From the NCBI RefSeq assembly GCF_026625825.1, contig NZ_CP113065.1, positions 62,001 through 126,000 of the forward strand: a DNA stretch of 64,000 nt, read 5' to 3'. Position 1 is the first letter of the stretch; each line of letters opens with the position of its first letter. Below, piece after piece: positions 1 through 8,747 of this stretch. Source of the stretch: Pseudoxanthomonas sp. SL93 (GTDB taxonomy: Bacteria > Pseudomonadota > Gammaproteobacteria > Xanthomonadales > Xanthomonadaceae). A program made the translations under genes and the position numbers. The notes beneath the pieces were generated by a model, which did no database searches, was not told the origin of the DNA, and saw only the letters and a list, made by a program, of their open reading frames with translations.

Positions 1-435
1 GGCCTGCAGGAAGGCCAGCGCCTGATCCTGGAATGGCGCGGCCAGCCGATCTGGATCGTGAAGCGTTCCAAGGCGATCCTGGACGCGCTGCCCACGCTGG
101 ACGCCAACCTGCGCGATCCGCTGTCGCAGAACCTCGACCAGCAGCCTTCCTACATCAAGGGTGAGACGCGCTCGCTGAAGCCGGAGATCTCCGTGCTCGT
201 GGGCCTGTGCACGCACCTGGGCTGCTCGCCGGAAATGGCGGCCGAGATCAAGCCCGAGCCGTACGATCCGGACTGGAAGGGCGGCTACTTCTGTCCCTGC
301 CACAAGTCGCGTTTCGACATGGCCGGCCGCGTGTTCCAGGGCGTCCCGGCGCCCACCAATCTGGTGGTGCCGCCGCACTACTACCAGGATGAAAACACCC
401 TCGTGATCGGTGTCGACCCGCAGGGGGCCGCGTAA
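1..435 (+). CDS. petA: Ubiquinol-cytochrome c reductase Rieske iron-sulfur subunit (5' truncated)
   Basis: Rieske [2Fe-2S] subunit of the cytochrome bc1 complex; it takes electrons from ubiquinol at the Qo site and passes them to cytochrome c1 on the periplasmic side of the inner membrane. The frame is open from base 1, so the N-terminal membrane anchor lies outside the window. Both cluster boxes are visible: CTHLGC (nt 208-225) and CPCH (nt 292-303), giving two Cys and two His ligands plus the disulfide cysteines. The stop is 3 nt before petB, as expected for a petABC operon. The identification is secure; only the start is missing. Confidence 0.97.
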   Translation, partial: GLQEGQRLILEWRGQPIWIVKRSKAILDALPTLDANLRDPLSQNLDQQPSYIKGETRSLKPEISVLVGLCTHLGCSPEMAAEIKPEPYDPDWKGGYFCPCHKSRFDMAGRVFQGVPAPTNLVVPPHYYQDENTLVIGVDPQGAA

Positions 436-438
436 GCC

Positions 439-1698
439 ATGAGCAACGTAATTACCCGTACCGCCACGGGCGTGATGGACTGGGTCAACGCGCGCGCACC
501 GGGCATGATGCCTGCGTACCGCAAGCACATGACCGAGTACTACGCGCCGAAGAACTTCAACATCTGGTACATCTTCGGTGTGCTGTCGATCGTGGTGCTG
601 GTCAACCAGATCCTGACCGGCATCTTCCTGACGATGCACTTCAAGCCGAGCGCGGCGGAAGCCTTCGCCTCGGTCGAATACATCATGCGCGACGTGGAGT
701 GGGGCTGGCTGATCCGCTACATGCACAGCACCGGCGCCTCGCTGTTCTTCATCGTCGTCTACATCCACATGTTCCGCGGCCTGATGTACGGCTCTTACCA
801 GAAGCCACGCGAGCTGGTGTGGATCCTGGGCATGCTGATCTACCTGGTGCTGATGGCCGAAGCCTTCCTGGGCTACGTGCTGCCGTGGGGCCAGATGTCG
901 TTCTGGGGCGCCAAGGTCATCATCTCGCTGTTCGGCGCCATCCCGGTGATCGGCAACGGCCTGACCGAGTGGATCATGGGCGACTACCTGCCCAGCGACG
1001 CCACGCTGAACCGCTTCTTCGCGCTGCACGTCATCGCGCTGCCGCTGGTGCTGCTGCTGCTGGTGGTGCTGCACATCTTCGCGCTGCATGAAGTGGGTTC
1101 GAACAACCCCGATGGCGTCGAGATCAAGAAGGGTCCGAAGGGCAACCGCTGGTCGCCGACCGCGCCTGCCGACGGCGTGCCGTTCCACCCGTACTACACG
1201 GTGAAGGATGGCTTCTACGTCGGTGGCTTCCTGATCCTGGCCGCCTTCATCATCTTCTTCGCCCCGGCGATGGGCGGCTGGTTCCTGGAGCACGACAACT
1301 TCACCGAGGCCAACAAGCTGGTGACCCCCGCGCACATCAAGCCGGTGTGGTACTACACCCCGTACTACGCAATGTTGCGCGTGGTGCCGGACAAGCTGGG
1401 CGGCGTGCTCGTGATGTTCGGCGCCATCGCGATCCTGTTCCTGGTGCCGTGGCTCGACCGCGCCAAGGTCAAGTCCTACCGCTACCGCGGCGTTCTGTCG
1501 AAGGTGCTGCTGGGCGTGTTCGCGATCTGCTTCGTGTGGCTGGGCAAGATCGGCGCCGGTCCGGGTACCGATCCGGTGGAAACCATCATCGGCCGCTTCC
1601 TGACCGCCTTCTACTTCCTGTTCTTCCTGACGATGCCGATCTGGACCAAGATCGACAAGACCAAGCCGGTGCCGGATCGGGTGACGACGCATGACTAA
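439..1698 (+). CDS. petB: Cytochrome b subunit of the bc1 complex
   Basis: 419-residue multi-helix membrane protein carrying the two b hemes and forming the Qo and Qi quinone sites. Heme ligand pairs are His96/His110 and His197/His212. The Qo-site motif reads PVWY (302-305) instead of the mitochondrial PEWY, a variant known from gammaproteobacteria. Eight or so hydrophobic helices are evident. It sits between petA (3-nt gap) and petC, whose ATG lies 8 nt inside the petB end, indicating translational coupling. Confidence 0.97.
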   Translation: MSNVITRTATGVMDWVNARAPGMMPAYRKHMTEYYAPKNFNIWYIFGVLSIVVLVNQILTGIFLTMHFKPSAAEAFASVEYIMRDVEWGWLIRYMHSTGASLFFIVVYIHMFRGLMYGSYQKPRELVWILGMLIYLVLMAEAFLGYVLPWGQMSFWGAKVIISLFGAIPVIGNGLTEWIMGDYLPSDATLNRFFALHVIALPLVLLLLVVLHIFALHEVGSNNPDGVEIKKGPKGNRWSPTAPADGVPFHPYYTVKDGFYVGGFLILAAFIIFFAPAMGGWFLEHDNFTEANKLVTPAHIKPVWYYTPYYAMLRVVPDKLGGVLVMFGAIAILFLVPWLDRAKVKSYRYRGVLSKVLLGVFAICFVWLGKIGAGPGTDPVETIIGRFLTAFYFLFFLTMPIWTKIDKTKPVPDRVTTHD

Positions 1699-2437
1699 GA
1701 CTTTCGCCTCTCGCCTAGCTGTCTTCGCCAGCGGGTTGCTGATCTCGATCTCCGTGTTCGCCGCCGAGGGTGGCGACAAGCTGCAGGCCGGCAACGACCT
1801 CGGCGACCGCGCTTCGCTGCAGCGCGGTGCGCAGCTGTACATGAACAACTGCTCCGGCTGCCACTCGCTGAAGTACATGCGCTATTCGCGCATGGCCGAA
1901 GACCTGGGCCTGACCGAAGACGAGGTGATGAAGAACCTCAACTTCACCGGCGCCAAGTTCGGCGAACAGATCCAGGTGTCCATGCCCACCGCCGCTGGCG
2001 AGAAGTGGTTCGGCAAGATGCCGCCGGACCTGAGCGTCATCTCGCGCGTGCGCGGCAGCGACTGGATCTATACCTACCTGAAGTCGTTCTACCTGGACGA
2101 GTCGCGCCCGCTGGGCTGGAACAACAAGCTGTTCCCGAATGCGTCGATGCCCAACCCGTTGTGGGAAATGCAGGGCCTGCAGCACGCCGAGTTCGGCAAG
2201 CTGGACGAAGCGACGGGCGAGCGCCCGGTGGTGGGCCTGAAGGTCACCCAGCCCGGCACCCAAACCGCGCAGGAGTTCGACCAGACCGCGCGCGACATCA
2301 CCAACTTCCTGGAGTATGTCGGCGAGCCGGCGGCCCTGAAGCGCCAGAGCATGGGCGTGTGGGTGATCCTGTTCCTGGCAGCGCTGACGTTCCTGGCCTA
2401 CCTGCTGAAGCAGGAGTACTGGAAAGACGTCCACTAA
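1691..2437 (+). CDS. petC: Cytochrome c1 subunit of the bc1 complex
   Basis: 248-residue cytochrome c1, passing electrons from the Rieske protein to soluble cytochrome c. It has an N-terminal signal sequence (about 1-25), a single c-type heme site CSGCH (54-58), a likely Met ligand in an ASMPNP segment, and a C-terminal anchor helix before the final EYWKDVH. It overlaps petB by 8 nt and ends the petABC operon. Confidence 0.97.
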   Translation: MTKTFASRLAVFASGLLISISVFAAEGGDKLQAGNDLGDRASLQRGAQLYMNNCSGCHSLKYMRYSRMAEDLGLTEDEVMKNLNFTGAKFGEQIQVSMPTAAGEKWFGKMPPDLSVISRVRGSDWIYTYLKSFYLDESRPLGWNNKLFPNASMPNPLWEMQGLQHAEFGKLDEATGERPVVGLKVTQPGTQTAQEFDQTARDITNFLEYVGEPAALKRQSMGVWVILFLAALTFLAYLLKQEYWKDVH

Positions 2438-2459
2438 GGCGTCGCGCGTCTTCCGCCAC

Positions 2460-2482
2460 GGTGCGGGCCAGCGGCCCGCACC
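2460..2482 (+). terminator. Strong GC hairpin after petC
   Basis: A perfect 10-bp stem (GGTGCGGGCC / GGCCCGCACC) with an AGC loop lies 22 nt after the petC stop. No T-run follows, so it may act as an mRNA 3'-end stabiliser or a Rho-assisted stop rather than a full intrinsic terminator. Confidence 0.5.
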
Positions 2483-2617
2483 GTAGTCGGCATCGCCGGG
2501 CATGGGGTTGCTTGGCTTTTCCCGGCGGGGATTGCACACTCAGGGACCGTGGCGACCGTCAGCAAGGGGCTGGCGGCGTCGGTGCGATCGGCGGATTCCG
2601 ATCGTCGGAGAGCCGTG

Positions 2618-3253
2618 ATGGCTGCGAGTCCACGTATGCGCAATACACTGACTTTGTTTTCCTCCACCGATGATGTGCTCTGCCACCGCGTGCGCCTGGT
2701 GCTGGCCGCCAAGGGCGTCAGCTACGACCTGGTGCCGGTGGATCCGCAGAACCCGCCCGAAGACCTCATCGATCTGAATCCCTACCACTCGGTTCCCACC
2801 CTGGTGGAACGCGACCTGGTGCTGTACGCCGCCTCGGTGGTCAGCGAATACCTCGACGAACGCTATCCGCATCCGCCGCTGATGCCGGTCGATCCGCTGT
2901 CGCGTGCGCGCCTGCGCCTGGCGATGCTGCGCATCGAGCACGACTGGGTGCCGCAGGTGCAGGCCATCCAGCTGGGCAACAAGGCCCAGGCCGAAGCCGG
3001 CCGCAAGCGCCTGAAGGAACTGCTGACGGCCTCGGTGCCGCTGTTCAAGGCGAGCAAGTTCTTCCTCAATCCCGAGATGAGCCTGGCCGACTGCGCCATG
3101 GCGCCGATCATCTGGCGCCTGCCGTCGCTGGACGTCCCGCTGCCCAAGGACGGCAAGGCCATCGAGGATTACGGCAACCGCATCTTCCGCAATCCCGGCT
3201 TTGTGCGCAGCCTGACCGATGCGGAAAAGAAGTTGCGCGAAATCCCGGCCTGA
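2618..3253 (+). CDS. sspA: Stringent starvation protein A (GST-fold RNA polymerase-associated factor)
   Basis: SspA binds RNA polymerase and alters promoter use during starvation and acid stress. The 211-residue protein has an N-terminal thioredoxin-like GST domain (after RNTLTLFSSTDDVLCHRVRL) and a helical C-terminal GST domain. I chose ATG 2618 because GGAG lies 7 nt upstream and the length then matches the family; an in-frame start at 2549 would add an unconserved 23-residue leader, and ATG 2636 is also possible. sspB follows 98 nt later, as in Escherichia coli. Confidence 0.93.
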   Translation: MAASPRMRNTLTLFSSTDDVLCHRVRLVLAAKGVSYDLVPVDPQNPPEDLIDLNPYHSVPTLVERDLVLYAASVVSEYLDERYPHPPLMPVDPLSRARLRLAMLRIEHDWVPQVQAIQLGNKAQAEAGRKRLKELLTASVPLFKASKFFLNPEMSLADCAMAPIIWRLPSLDVPLPKDGKAIEDYGNRIFRNPGFVRSLTDAEKKLREIPA

Positions 3254-3351
3254 CGACCGGGATCTGCGATCCGGCAAGGCGCGCATCGGACGGAATTCGT
3301 GGCGATCCTTTTCCATCGCATCCCCCATCACGAAGCGCGAACCCTTGCCCC

Positions 3352-3795
3352 ATGAGCGACTCCACGCCCCGCATGACCAGCCATCGTCCGTACCTGCTGC
3401 GGGCGTTGAATGAGTGGATTGCCGACAATGGCATGACGCCGCACCTGCTGGTGGATGCGACCCTGGCAGGCGTGCAGGTGCCTGCCAGTGCGGTGAAGGA
3501 AGGCAAGGTGGTGCTGAACATCGCCGAGCGGGCGGTGGTGCGATTGATGATCGACAACGAGGCCGTCAGCTTCACCGCCCGCTTCGGTGGCGTGAGCTAT
3601 CCGGTGCACGTGCCGATCAGTGCGGTGCTGGCGATCTACTCGCGCGAGACCGGGCAGGGGATGGCGCTGCCGGATGACATCGGGCCCACGCAGGAGCCCG
3701 ATGGCGACGATGAACCTCCCTCACCCGAGACGCCGCCGACCGATGATGCGCCTGCCCCCGGGAAGCGCCCGTCCTTCCTGCGCGTGGTGAAGTAA
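3352..3795 (+). CDS. sspB: ClpXP specificity-enhancing factor SspB
   Basis: Adaptor that tethers ssrA-tagged proteins to the ClpXP protease. The 147 residues comprise a folded substrate-binding domain (about 1-105), an acidic/proline-rich flexible linker, and a C-terminal ClpX-docking tail ending in LRVVK, very close to the E. coli tail. Its position behind sspA supports the call. A nearby upstream ATG context is weak, but the N-terminus MSDSTPRMTSHRPYLLRA fits the family (Met8 is an alternative start). Confidence 0.93.
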   Translation: MSDSTPRMTSHRPYLLRALNEWIADNGMTPHLLVDATLAGVQVPASAVKEGKVVLNIAERAVVRLMIDNEAVSFTARFGGVSYPVHVPISAVLAIYSRETGQGMALPDDIGPTQEPDGDDEPPSPETPPTDDAPAPGKRPSFLRVVK

Positions 3796-3822
3796 GCCGC
3801 GCGCGACGCGGCGCCCGAGACC

Positions 3823-4158
3823 TCAATGCAGGTCGAGCGACCTGGCCGAAGGCATCACCGGGCCCACGAACGACACCAGTTCGCCCTTCCGCAGCACCAG
3901 CTTGCCGATGTGGCGGTCGATGCCATCGTGCGAGTACTCGAAGCGGAAGCTGCGTTCGAATCCCAGCCAGCCATCCTCGCCACGGCATACGCGCAGCCCG
4001 CTGGCATGCACGCTCTGGTCCAGCCAGATGACGCCGGCCGCCGTGCATGCATTGCGGCCGAGCGCACCGGCCCGTTCGGCGGCGGCACGCGCGGCGTTCC
4101 AGTAGGCGAAGAAGGCGCCGGCGGCGATCAGTGACAGGAGGGCGGTCAGCGGCGACAT
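3823..4158 (-). CDS. DUF3301 family small membrane-anchored protein
   Basis: 111 residues with an N-terminal hydrophobic segment (about 3-22) followed by a soluble beta-rich domain containing WLDQSVHASGLRVCRG. It resembles DUF3301 proteins, which have no established function. It is the last gene of a minus-strand set with nadC (10-nt gap) and the Trm112-like gene, and converges on sspB. Confidence 0.7.
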   Translation of the reverse strand: MSPLTALLSLIAAGAFFAYWNAARAAAERAGALGRNACTAAGVIWLDQSVHASGLRVCRGEDGWLGFERSFRFEYSHDGIDRHIGKLVLRKGELVSFVGPVMPSARSLDLH

Positions 4159-4168
4159 GGGCGGTGGC

Positions 4169-5035
4169 TCACGGCGCGGGGCCGAGTTTCATCGACAGGT
4201 CGATGGCGCGGACATGCTTGGTCAGGCCGCCGATCGACACGAAGTCCACGCCGTCCTCGGCGATGCCACGCAACGTGGTCAGGTCGACGCCACCGGATAC
4301 TTCCAGCGGAATGCGACCGTTGAACGGCGCGGATTTCGCGCGACGGACCGCCTCGCGCCGCGTGGCGGCATCGAAATCGTCGATCAGGATGCGCTCGCAG
4401 CCCTCGCCGAGAGCCTCGTCGAGTTGCGCCAGTGTTTCCACTTCCACGATCAGCGGCAGCATGGGCTGGGCCTGCCGTGCGGCGCGGATGGCTGCGGTCA
4501 GCGACCCGGCGGCGCGCACATGGTTCTCCTTCAGCATCACCGTATCGAACAGGCCGATGCGATGGTTGTGTCCGCCGCCGCAGCGAACGGCGTACTTCTG
4601 CGCCAGGCGCAGGCCGGGCAGGGTCTTGCGCGTGTCCAGGATCACGCAGCCGGTGCCGCGCACGGCGTCGACGTAGGTGGCGGTGGTCGTGGCGGTACCC
4701 GACAGGGTCTGCATGAAGTTCAGTGCCGAACGCTCGGCGGTCACCAGCGCGCGGGCGCGCCCCGACAGCGTGGCCAGCACGGTACCCGCCGCGACGTGGT
4801 GGCCGTCGTGCACTCGCCAGTCGATGCGTACGTCCGGGTCCAGCGCGCGGTGGCAGGCGTCGAACCACGGCTGCCCGGCAACGACCGCCTCTTCCTTGCA
4901 CAGCAGGTAGGCGATGTCGGCGATGTCCGGCAGCAGTGCCGCGGTCACGTCGCCGGACCCCACGTCCTCGGCCAGGGCACGGGCGACGTCCTGGTCGATC
5001 AGGCCGGCAGGCGGCGGGACAGGACGTCCGCTCAT
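4169..5035 (-). CDS. nadC: Nicotinate-nucleotide pyrophosphorylase (carboxylating)
   Basis: Quinolinate phosphoribosyltransferase: converts quinolinate and PRPP to nicotinate mononucleotide, CO2 and PPi in de novo NAD synthesis. The 288-residue length is typical. Conserved stretches include LDTRKTLPGLRLAQKYAV and GGGHNHRIGLFD (substrate Arg/Lys/His residues), VMLKENH, and the phosphate-binding EVSGG/SIGG barrel loops. Its start overlaps the upstream Trm112-like gene by 4 nt. Confidence 0.96.
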   Translation of the reverse strand: MSGRPVPPPAGLIDQDVARALAEDVGSGDVTAALLPDIADIAYLLCKEEAVVAGQPWFDACHRALDPDVRIDWRVHDGHHVAAGTVLATLSGRARALVTAERSALNFMQTLSGTATTTATYVDAVRGTGCVILDTRKTLPGLRLAQKYAVRCGGGHNHRIGLFDTVMLKENHVRAAGSLTAAIRAARQAQPMLPLIVEVETLAQLDEALGEGCERILIDDFDAATRREAVRRAKSAPFNGRIPLEVSGGVDLTTLRGIAEDGVDFVSIGGLTKHVRAIDLSMKLGPAP

Positions 5036-5301
5036 CGTTCGGGGAAATCGCCGACCTGGGTGGTGGCGATGGCTTCCTCGGCCAGCAGCACCGGGATGCC
5101 GTCGTCCACGCGATAGACGGTCTTGCGGTCGCGGGTCAGCAGCGCTTCGCGCAGCGGCTCGGACTGGGTGCTGTCATCCGTGCGCTTGATGCCGCCACCG
5201 GCGATGGCGCGGTTCAGGGCATCCAGTCCGCGCGCGTCGAGCAGCGACAGTGGCTGGCGGGTGGTGGGGCAGCAGAGGATGTCCAGCAGTTTGCGGTCCA
5301 T
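5032..5301 (-). CDS. Trm112/YcaR family protein
   Basis: 89-residue small protein with the family pattern MDRKLLDILCCP near the N-terminus and VDDGIPVLL near the C-terminus. Compared with the roughly 60-residue E. coli YcaR it has an insertion of about 25 residues, and the CPxC knuckle reads CCPTT, so the second zinc-type cysteine of that pair is absent. The Met at 5301 was chosen because homology begins there. The family includes methyltransferase activators and uncharacterised UPF0434 proteins; function here is open. Confidence 0.75.
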   Translation of the reverse strand: MDRKLLDILCCPTTRQPLSLLDARGLDALNRAIAGGGIKRTDDSTQSEPLREALLTRDRKTVYRVDDGIPVLLAEEAIATTQVGDFPER

Positions 5302-5368
5302 GGGAAGGGGGACTCGGTCAGCCGTTCGGCGAGGAGGGTAGAATACGTCTTTGCGACCGAGGACGGCC

Positions 5369-5872
5369 ATGACCGCCACCGTTTCCAGCCCCGTCGTGGG
5401 CATCGTGATGGGTTCCCGCTCCGACTGGGAGACCATGCAGCACGCCGCGCAGAAACTCGATGCGCTGGGTGTTCCCTACGAAGTGAAAGTGGTGTCCGCG
5501 CACCGCACACCGGACGTGCTGTTTTCCTATGCCGAATCCGCCGGCGGGCGTGGCCTGCGCGCGATCATCGCCGGCGCCGGAGGCGCGGCGCACCTACCGG
5601 GCATGCTGGCAGCCAAGACGGCGGTTCCCGTGCTAGGCGTGCCGGTGCAGTCGAAGGCGCTCAACGGCATGGATTCGCTGCTGTCCATCGTGCAGATGCC
5701 GGCCGGCATTCCCGTGGCCACGTTCGCGATCGGCAATGCCGGCGCCGCCAACGCGGCCCTGTTTTCCGCGGCGCTGCTGGCGCCCGAATATCCCGCCATC
5801 GGTGCCGCGCTGGCTGCCTTCCGCGCGCGCCAGACCGAAGACGTGATGGCCCACGACGACCCGCGCCAATGA
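5369..5872 (+). CDS. purE: N5-carboxyaminoimidazole ribonucleotide mutase
   Basis: Class I PurE moves the carboxyl group of N5-CAIR to give CAIR in purine synthesis. 167 residues from ATG 5369, with the signature [13 protein letters not shown] near the N-terminus, the SAHRTPD loop, and [14 protein letters not shown] 5369 is preferred over an in-frame TTG six codons earlier. It overlaps purK by 4 nt (ATGA), so the pair is translationally coupled. Confidence 0.97.
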   Translation: MTATVSSPVVGIVMGSRSDWETMQHAAQKLDALGVPYEVKVVSAHRTPDVLFSYAESAGGRGLRAIIAGAGGAAHLPGMLAAKTAVPVLGVPVQSKALNGMDSLLSIVQMPAGIPVATFAIGNAGAANAALFSAALLAPEYPAIGAALAAFRARQTEDVMAHDDPRQ

Positions 5873-7011
5873 CCACGGTCGGCATCCTCGGTGGCGGGCA
5901 GCTGGCCCGCATGCTCGCGTTGTCCGGCGCGCCGCTGGGCCTGCGCTTCCTGGTGATGGACACCGCGGCGGATGCCTGTGCGGGACAGTTCGCGCCGCTG
6001 CTGGTCGGCGATTACCGTGACGAAGCGGCACTGGCCGAATTCGCATCGAAGGTCGACGTGGCCACGTTCGATTTCGAGAACGTGCCCGCGGAAAGCGCCG
6101 AGTGGCTGGCGCAGCGCGTCCCGGTGTTCCCGAACCCGCGCGCGCTTGCCGTCGCGCAGGATCGCCTGGTGGAGAAGACGCTGTTCCGCGAGCTGGACAT
6201 CCCGGTCGGCGCCTTCGCCGATGTCGCTTCGCGCGAGCAACTGCAGGCCGAAGTCGAACGCCTCGGTGGCGCCTGCATCCTCAAGACGCGCCGGCTGGGT
6301 TACGACGGCAAGGGCCAGTTCCGCCTGCGTTCCGTGGACGACGTGGAGGCGGCATGGGCCGCGCTGGGTGCGCAGGCGGCGACCGTCGGCCTGATCGTCG
6401 AGGCGTTCATCCCGTTCGAACGCGAGCTGTCGGTCGTGGCCGTGCGCGGGCGCGATGGCGAGTTCCGCACGTGGCCGCTCACCGAGAACTGGCACGTCGA
6501 CGGCGTGCTGTCGGCCAGCCTGGCACCGGCGCGCATCGATGAAGCGTTGGCCCACGCGGCGCGTGAGCATGCGCGCAAGCTGGCCGAAGCGTTGGACTAT
6601 GTGGGCGTATTCGCGCTGGAACTCTTCCACCGTAATGGCCAGTGGCTGGCGAACGAGATGGCCCCGCGCGTGCACAACTCGGGGCACTGGTCGATCGAGG
6701 GTGCGGAAACCTCCCAGTTCCAGAACCACCTGCGCGCCGTGCTCGGCCTGCCGCTCGGCGATACCCGCGTGCTGGGACATGCCTGCATGTTGAACTGGAT
6801 CGGCGACATGCCTGCCGCCGCGCCCGTGCTGCAGGAAGCCGGCGGTCACTGGCACGACTACGGCAAGGAGCCGCGCGCCGGACGCAAGGTGGGCCATGCC
6901 ACGCTTCGGGACGACGACGCGACGTCGCTTGCGCACGCGCTCGCGCGGGTCGGGGTGGCGCTTGATCGGCAGGCGCAGGTGGCCCCCGTCATCGCGCGCC
7001 TGACGGACTGA
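5869..7011 (+). CDS. purK: N5-carboxyaminoimidazole ribonucleotide synthase
   Basis: ATP-grasp enzyme that carboxylates AIR with bicarbonate to N5-CAIR, the substrate of PurE. 380 residues beginning [16 protein letters not shown]; the ATP-grasp core shows [29 protein letters not shown], and the metal-binding [13 protein letters not shown]. The open frame extends far upstream, but the true start is the ATG overlapping the purE stop. An intrinsic terminator follows. Confidence 0.97.
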   Translation: MTTVGILGGGQLARMLALSGAPLGLRFLVMDTAADACAGQFAPLLVGDYRDEAALAEFASKVDVATFDFENVPAESAEWLAQRVPVFPNPRALAVAQDRLVEKTLFRELDIPVGAFADVASREQLQAEVERLGGACILKTRRLGYDGKGQFRLRSVDDVEAAWAALGAQAATVGLIVEAFIPFERELSVVAVRGRDGEFRTWPLTENWHVDGVLSASLAPARIDEALAHAAREHARKLAEALDYVGVFALELFHRNGQWLANEMAPRVHNSGHWSIEGAETSQFQNHLRAVLGLPLGDTRVLGHACMLNWIGDMPAAAPVLQEAGGHWHDYGKEPRAGRKVGHATLRDDDATSLAHALARVGVALDRQAQVAPVIARLTD

Positions 7012-7034
7012 CGCGATACGCCGATCCCGCAAGG

Positions 7035-7065
7035 GAACGGCCGGGTCGACCGGCCGTTCTTCGTT
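7035..7065 (+). terminator. Intrinsic terminator of purEK
   Basis: A 10-bp stem (GAACGGCCGG / CCGGCCGTTC) with a GTCGA loop and a TTCGTT tail starts 24 nt after the purK stop. Confidence 0.8.
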
Positions 7066-7079
7066 GCACCTCCGCCACG

Positions 7080-7505
7080 TCAGCGGCAGCGACCGAAGCG
7101 GTCGGGCGACGCGCCCGGCCCACCCTTCGGGCCCGGTGGGTTCTCCCAGTTCGTGCCCCGGCCACCCCGCGGCCCCGGCGGATTGTTGTCCAGGTCGAAC
7201 CAGCAACGCTTGGCCTGATTCCACAAGCCGTAGCGGGGATGCCAGTAGCCGTACTGGGGATTGAAGTAGTAGCCGTTCCTCACCACGACGAACTCATGAC
7301 GCTTGCCGCCGTGCCGGTACCAGCGGCGGTCGGGCGATGCGCCGGGGCCGCCTTTCCAGCCCGGCGGATTCTCCCAGTTGGTGCCGCGGCCACCTGCCGG
7401 GCCCGGTGGATTGTGGTCGCGGTCGCGCGGTGCTGCGCTCGCCGTCGCGGACAGTGCCAGCAGGGCGGCGAGCAGGGAAACGGTCAAGCCAATGCGTGGT
7501 GCCAT
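7080..7505 (-). CDS. Secreted small protein with duplicated Pro/Gly-rich unit
   Basis: 141 residues. A signal peptide (about 1-25, ending SATASAA) precedes two near-identical 29-residue units at 32-60 and 108-136, each starting NPPGP and ending GGPGASPDR; only two residues differ. Between them is a Tyr/Trp-rich linker (YFNPQYGYWHPRYGLW). There are two cysteines (101 and 140). The unit is too Pro/Gly-rich for a standard enzyme fold, and an extracytoplasmic structural or binding role is possible. I recognise the motif as one seen in hypothetical proteins but know no function. It stands alone between purK and sodB. Confidence 0.7.
   Translation of the reverse strand: MAPRIGLTVSLLAALLALSATASAAPRDRDHNPPGPAGGRGTNWENPPGWKGGPGASPDRRWYRHGGKRHEFVVVRNGYYFNPQYGYWHPRYGLWNQAKRCWFDLDNNPPGPRGGRGTNWENPPGPKGGPGASPDRFGRCR
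7098..7184 (-). repeat. Copy 2 of the duplicated 87-bp coding unit
   Basis: Encodes residues 108-136 of the secreted protein. It differs from copy 1 (7326-7412) at 11 synonymous codons but only two amino acids. Confidence 0.85.
7326..7412 (-). repeat. Copy 1 of the duplicated 87-bp coding unit
   Basis: Encodes residues 32-60 of the secreted protein; the partner is 7098-7184. Confidence 0.85.
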
Positions 7506-7612
7506 GTCGTGCTCCTCGGTGTGGGACTACGCCACCGGAAAGTGCTGGCGGCGGTCTTCGTTGACGAGGGCGCGAAGGGGGTTCATCCGGGGTCAAGGCG
7601 GGTGAAGTGTCC

Positions 7613-7648
7613 GCGCAAAAGAAAACGGCCGGGTTTCCCCGGCCGTTT
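7613..7648 (-). terminator. Intrinsic terminator of sodB
   Basis: On the minus strand an 11-bp stem (AAACGGCCGGG / CCCGGCCGTTT) with a GAAA tetraloop is followed by TTTTCTTTTG. It lies 25 nt beyond the sodB stop and is nearly identical to the terminator at 13832-13863. Confidence 0.85.
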
Positions 7649-7672
7649 CCGTGGTGCGTCGGTGCGGAGGGA

Positions 7673-8266
7673 TCAGCGCAGGTTGCCGGCAACGAAATCC
7701 CAGTTGACCAGCGCCCAGAACGATTCCACGTACTTCGGGCGCGCATTGCGGTAGTCGATGTAGTAGGCGTGTTCCCACACGTCGATGGTCAGCAGCGGCT
7801 TGTCTTCGCCGGTCAGCGGGGTGGCGGCGTTGGAGGTGCTGGCCAGCGCCAGCGAACCGTCCGGGCGCTGCACCAGCCAGCCCCAGCCGGAACCGAAGGT
7901 GCCGATCGCGGTCTTGGTGAACTCTTCCTTGAACTTGGCGAAATCGCCGAAGGTCTTGTTGATCAGGTCGGCCAGCGCGCCGGTCGGCTCGCCGCCGCCA
8001 GCATTCTGACCCGAAGCCGGCTTCAGGCAGTTCCAGTAGAACGTGTGGTTCCACACCTGCGCGGCGTTGTTGAACATGCCGCCCTGCGACTTGCGCACGA
8101 TCTCTTCAAGCGATGCATCGGCGAACTCGGTGCCTTCGATCAGCTTGTTGAGGTTGTCGACATAGGTCTTGTGGTGCTTGCCGTAGTGGAAGTCGATCGT
8201 CTCGCCGGAGATGTGCGGTTCCAAGGCGGTACGGTCGTAGGGCAGGGGGGGCAGTTCGATGGCCAT
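7673..8266 (-). CDS. sodB: Superoxide dismutase, iron type
   Basis: Dismutates superoxide in the cytoplasm. 197 residues starting [12 protein letters not shown]. Metal ligands are recognisable in [10 protein letters not shown] (His), [11 protein letters not shown] (His), and [11 protein letters not shown] (Asp and His). The Gln in [11 protein letters not shown] is typical of iron enzymes rather than manganese ones. Met 8266 is the conserved start; the open frame runs further upstream without homology. It is divergent from grxD, another redox gene. Confidence 0.94.
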   Translation of the reverse strand: MAIELPPLPYDRTALEPHISGETIDFHYGKHHKTYVDNLNKLIEGTEFADASLEEIVRKSQGGMFNNAAQVWNHTFYWNCLKPASGQNAGGGEPTGALADLINKTFGDFAKFKEEFTKTAIGTFGSGWGWLVQRPDGSLALASTSNAATPLTGEDKPLLTIDVWEHAYYIDYRNARPKYVESFWALVNWDFVAGNLR

Positions 8267-8426
8267 GGCTCGATTCCTTACGCTAGGCGGGTCAAAAGCG
8301 GGTGGTGGTGCGCCGGCGGGGCGACGCGAGGGCTTACAATGGGCTTTCCGTCGGCAAGTGCCGGCGGAACGGACCGAAAGTGTACCCGACGGCGGTTGTC
8401 GTACCGTCAAGGAAGGAGAAATCAGC

Positions 8427-8747
8427 ATGCCGGTGATGGAACGCATCCAGGCCGAAGTGGAAGGCCACCCCATCGTCCTTTTCATGAAGGGCACGCCGCA
8501 GTTCCCCATGTGCGGTTTCTCGAGCCGTGCCGTGCAGGCATTGCGCGATGCCGGCGCCGAACAGGTCTACACCATCAACGTGCTCGAGGAGCCGGAGATC
8601 CGCGCCAACCTGCCGCGGTTCTCCAACTGGCCCACCTTCCCGCAGCTCTTCATCCAGGGCGAGCTGATCGGTGGCTGCGACATCACGCTGGAACTGCATG
8701 AGTCCGGCGAGCTGCAGCGCATCGTCAGCGAGGCGCTGTCGCAGTGA
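8427..8747 (+). CDS. grxD: Monothiol glutaredoxin, CGFS type
   Basis: Cytosolic glutaredoxin that carries and transfers [2Fe-2S] clusters. 106 residues with the CGFS active site at 29-32, the PTFPQLFI cis-Pro loop, and the GGCD glutathione-binding motif. A good ribosome-binding site, GGAAGGAGAA, ends 6 nt before ATG 8427. It overlaps the following SDR gene by 4 nt. Confidence 0.95.
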   Translation: MPVMERIQAEVEGHPIVLFMKGTPQFPMCGFSSRAVQALRDAGAEQVYTINVLEEPEIRANLPRFSNWPTFPQLFIQGELIGGCDITLELHESGELQRIVSEALSQ

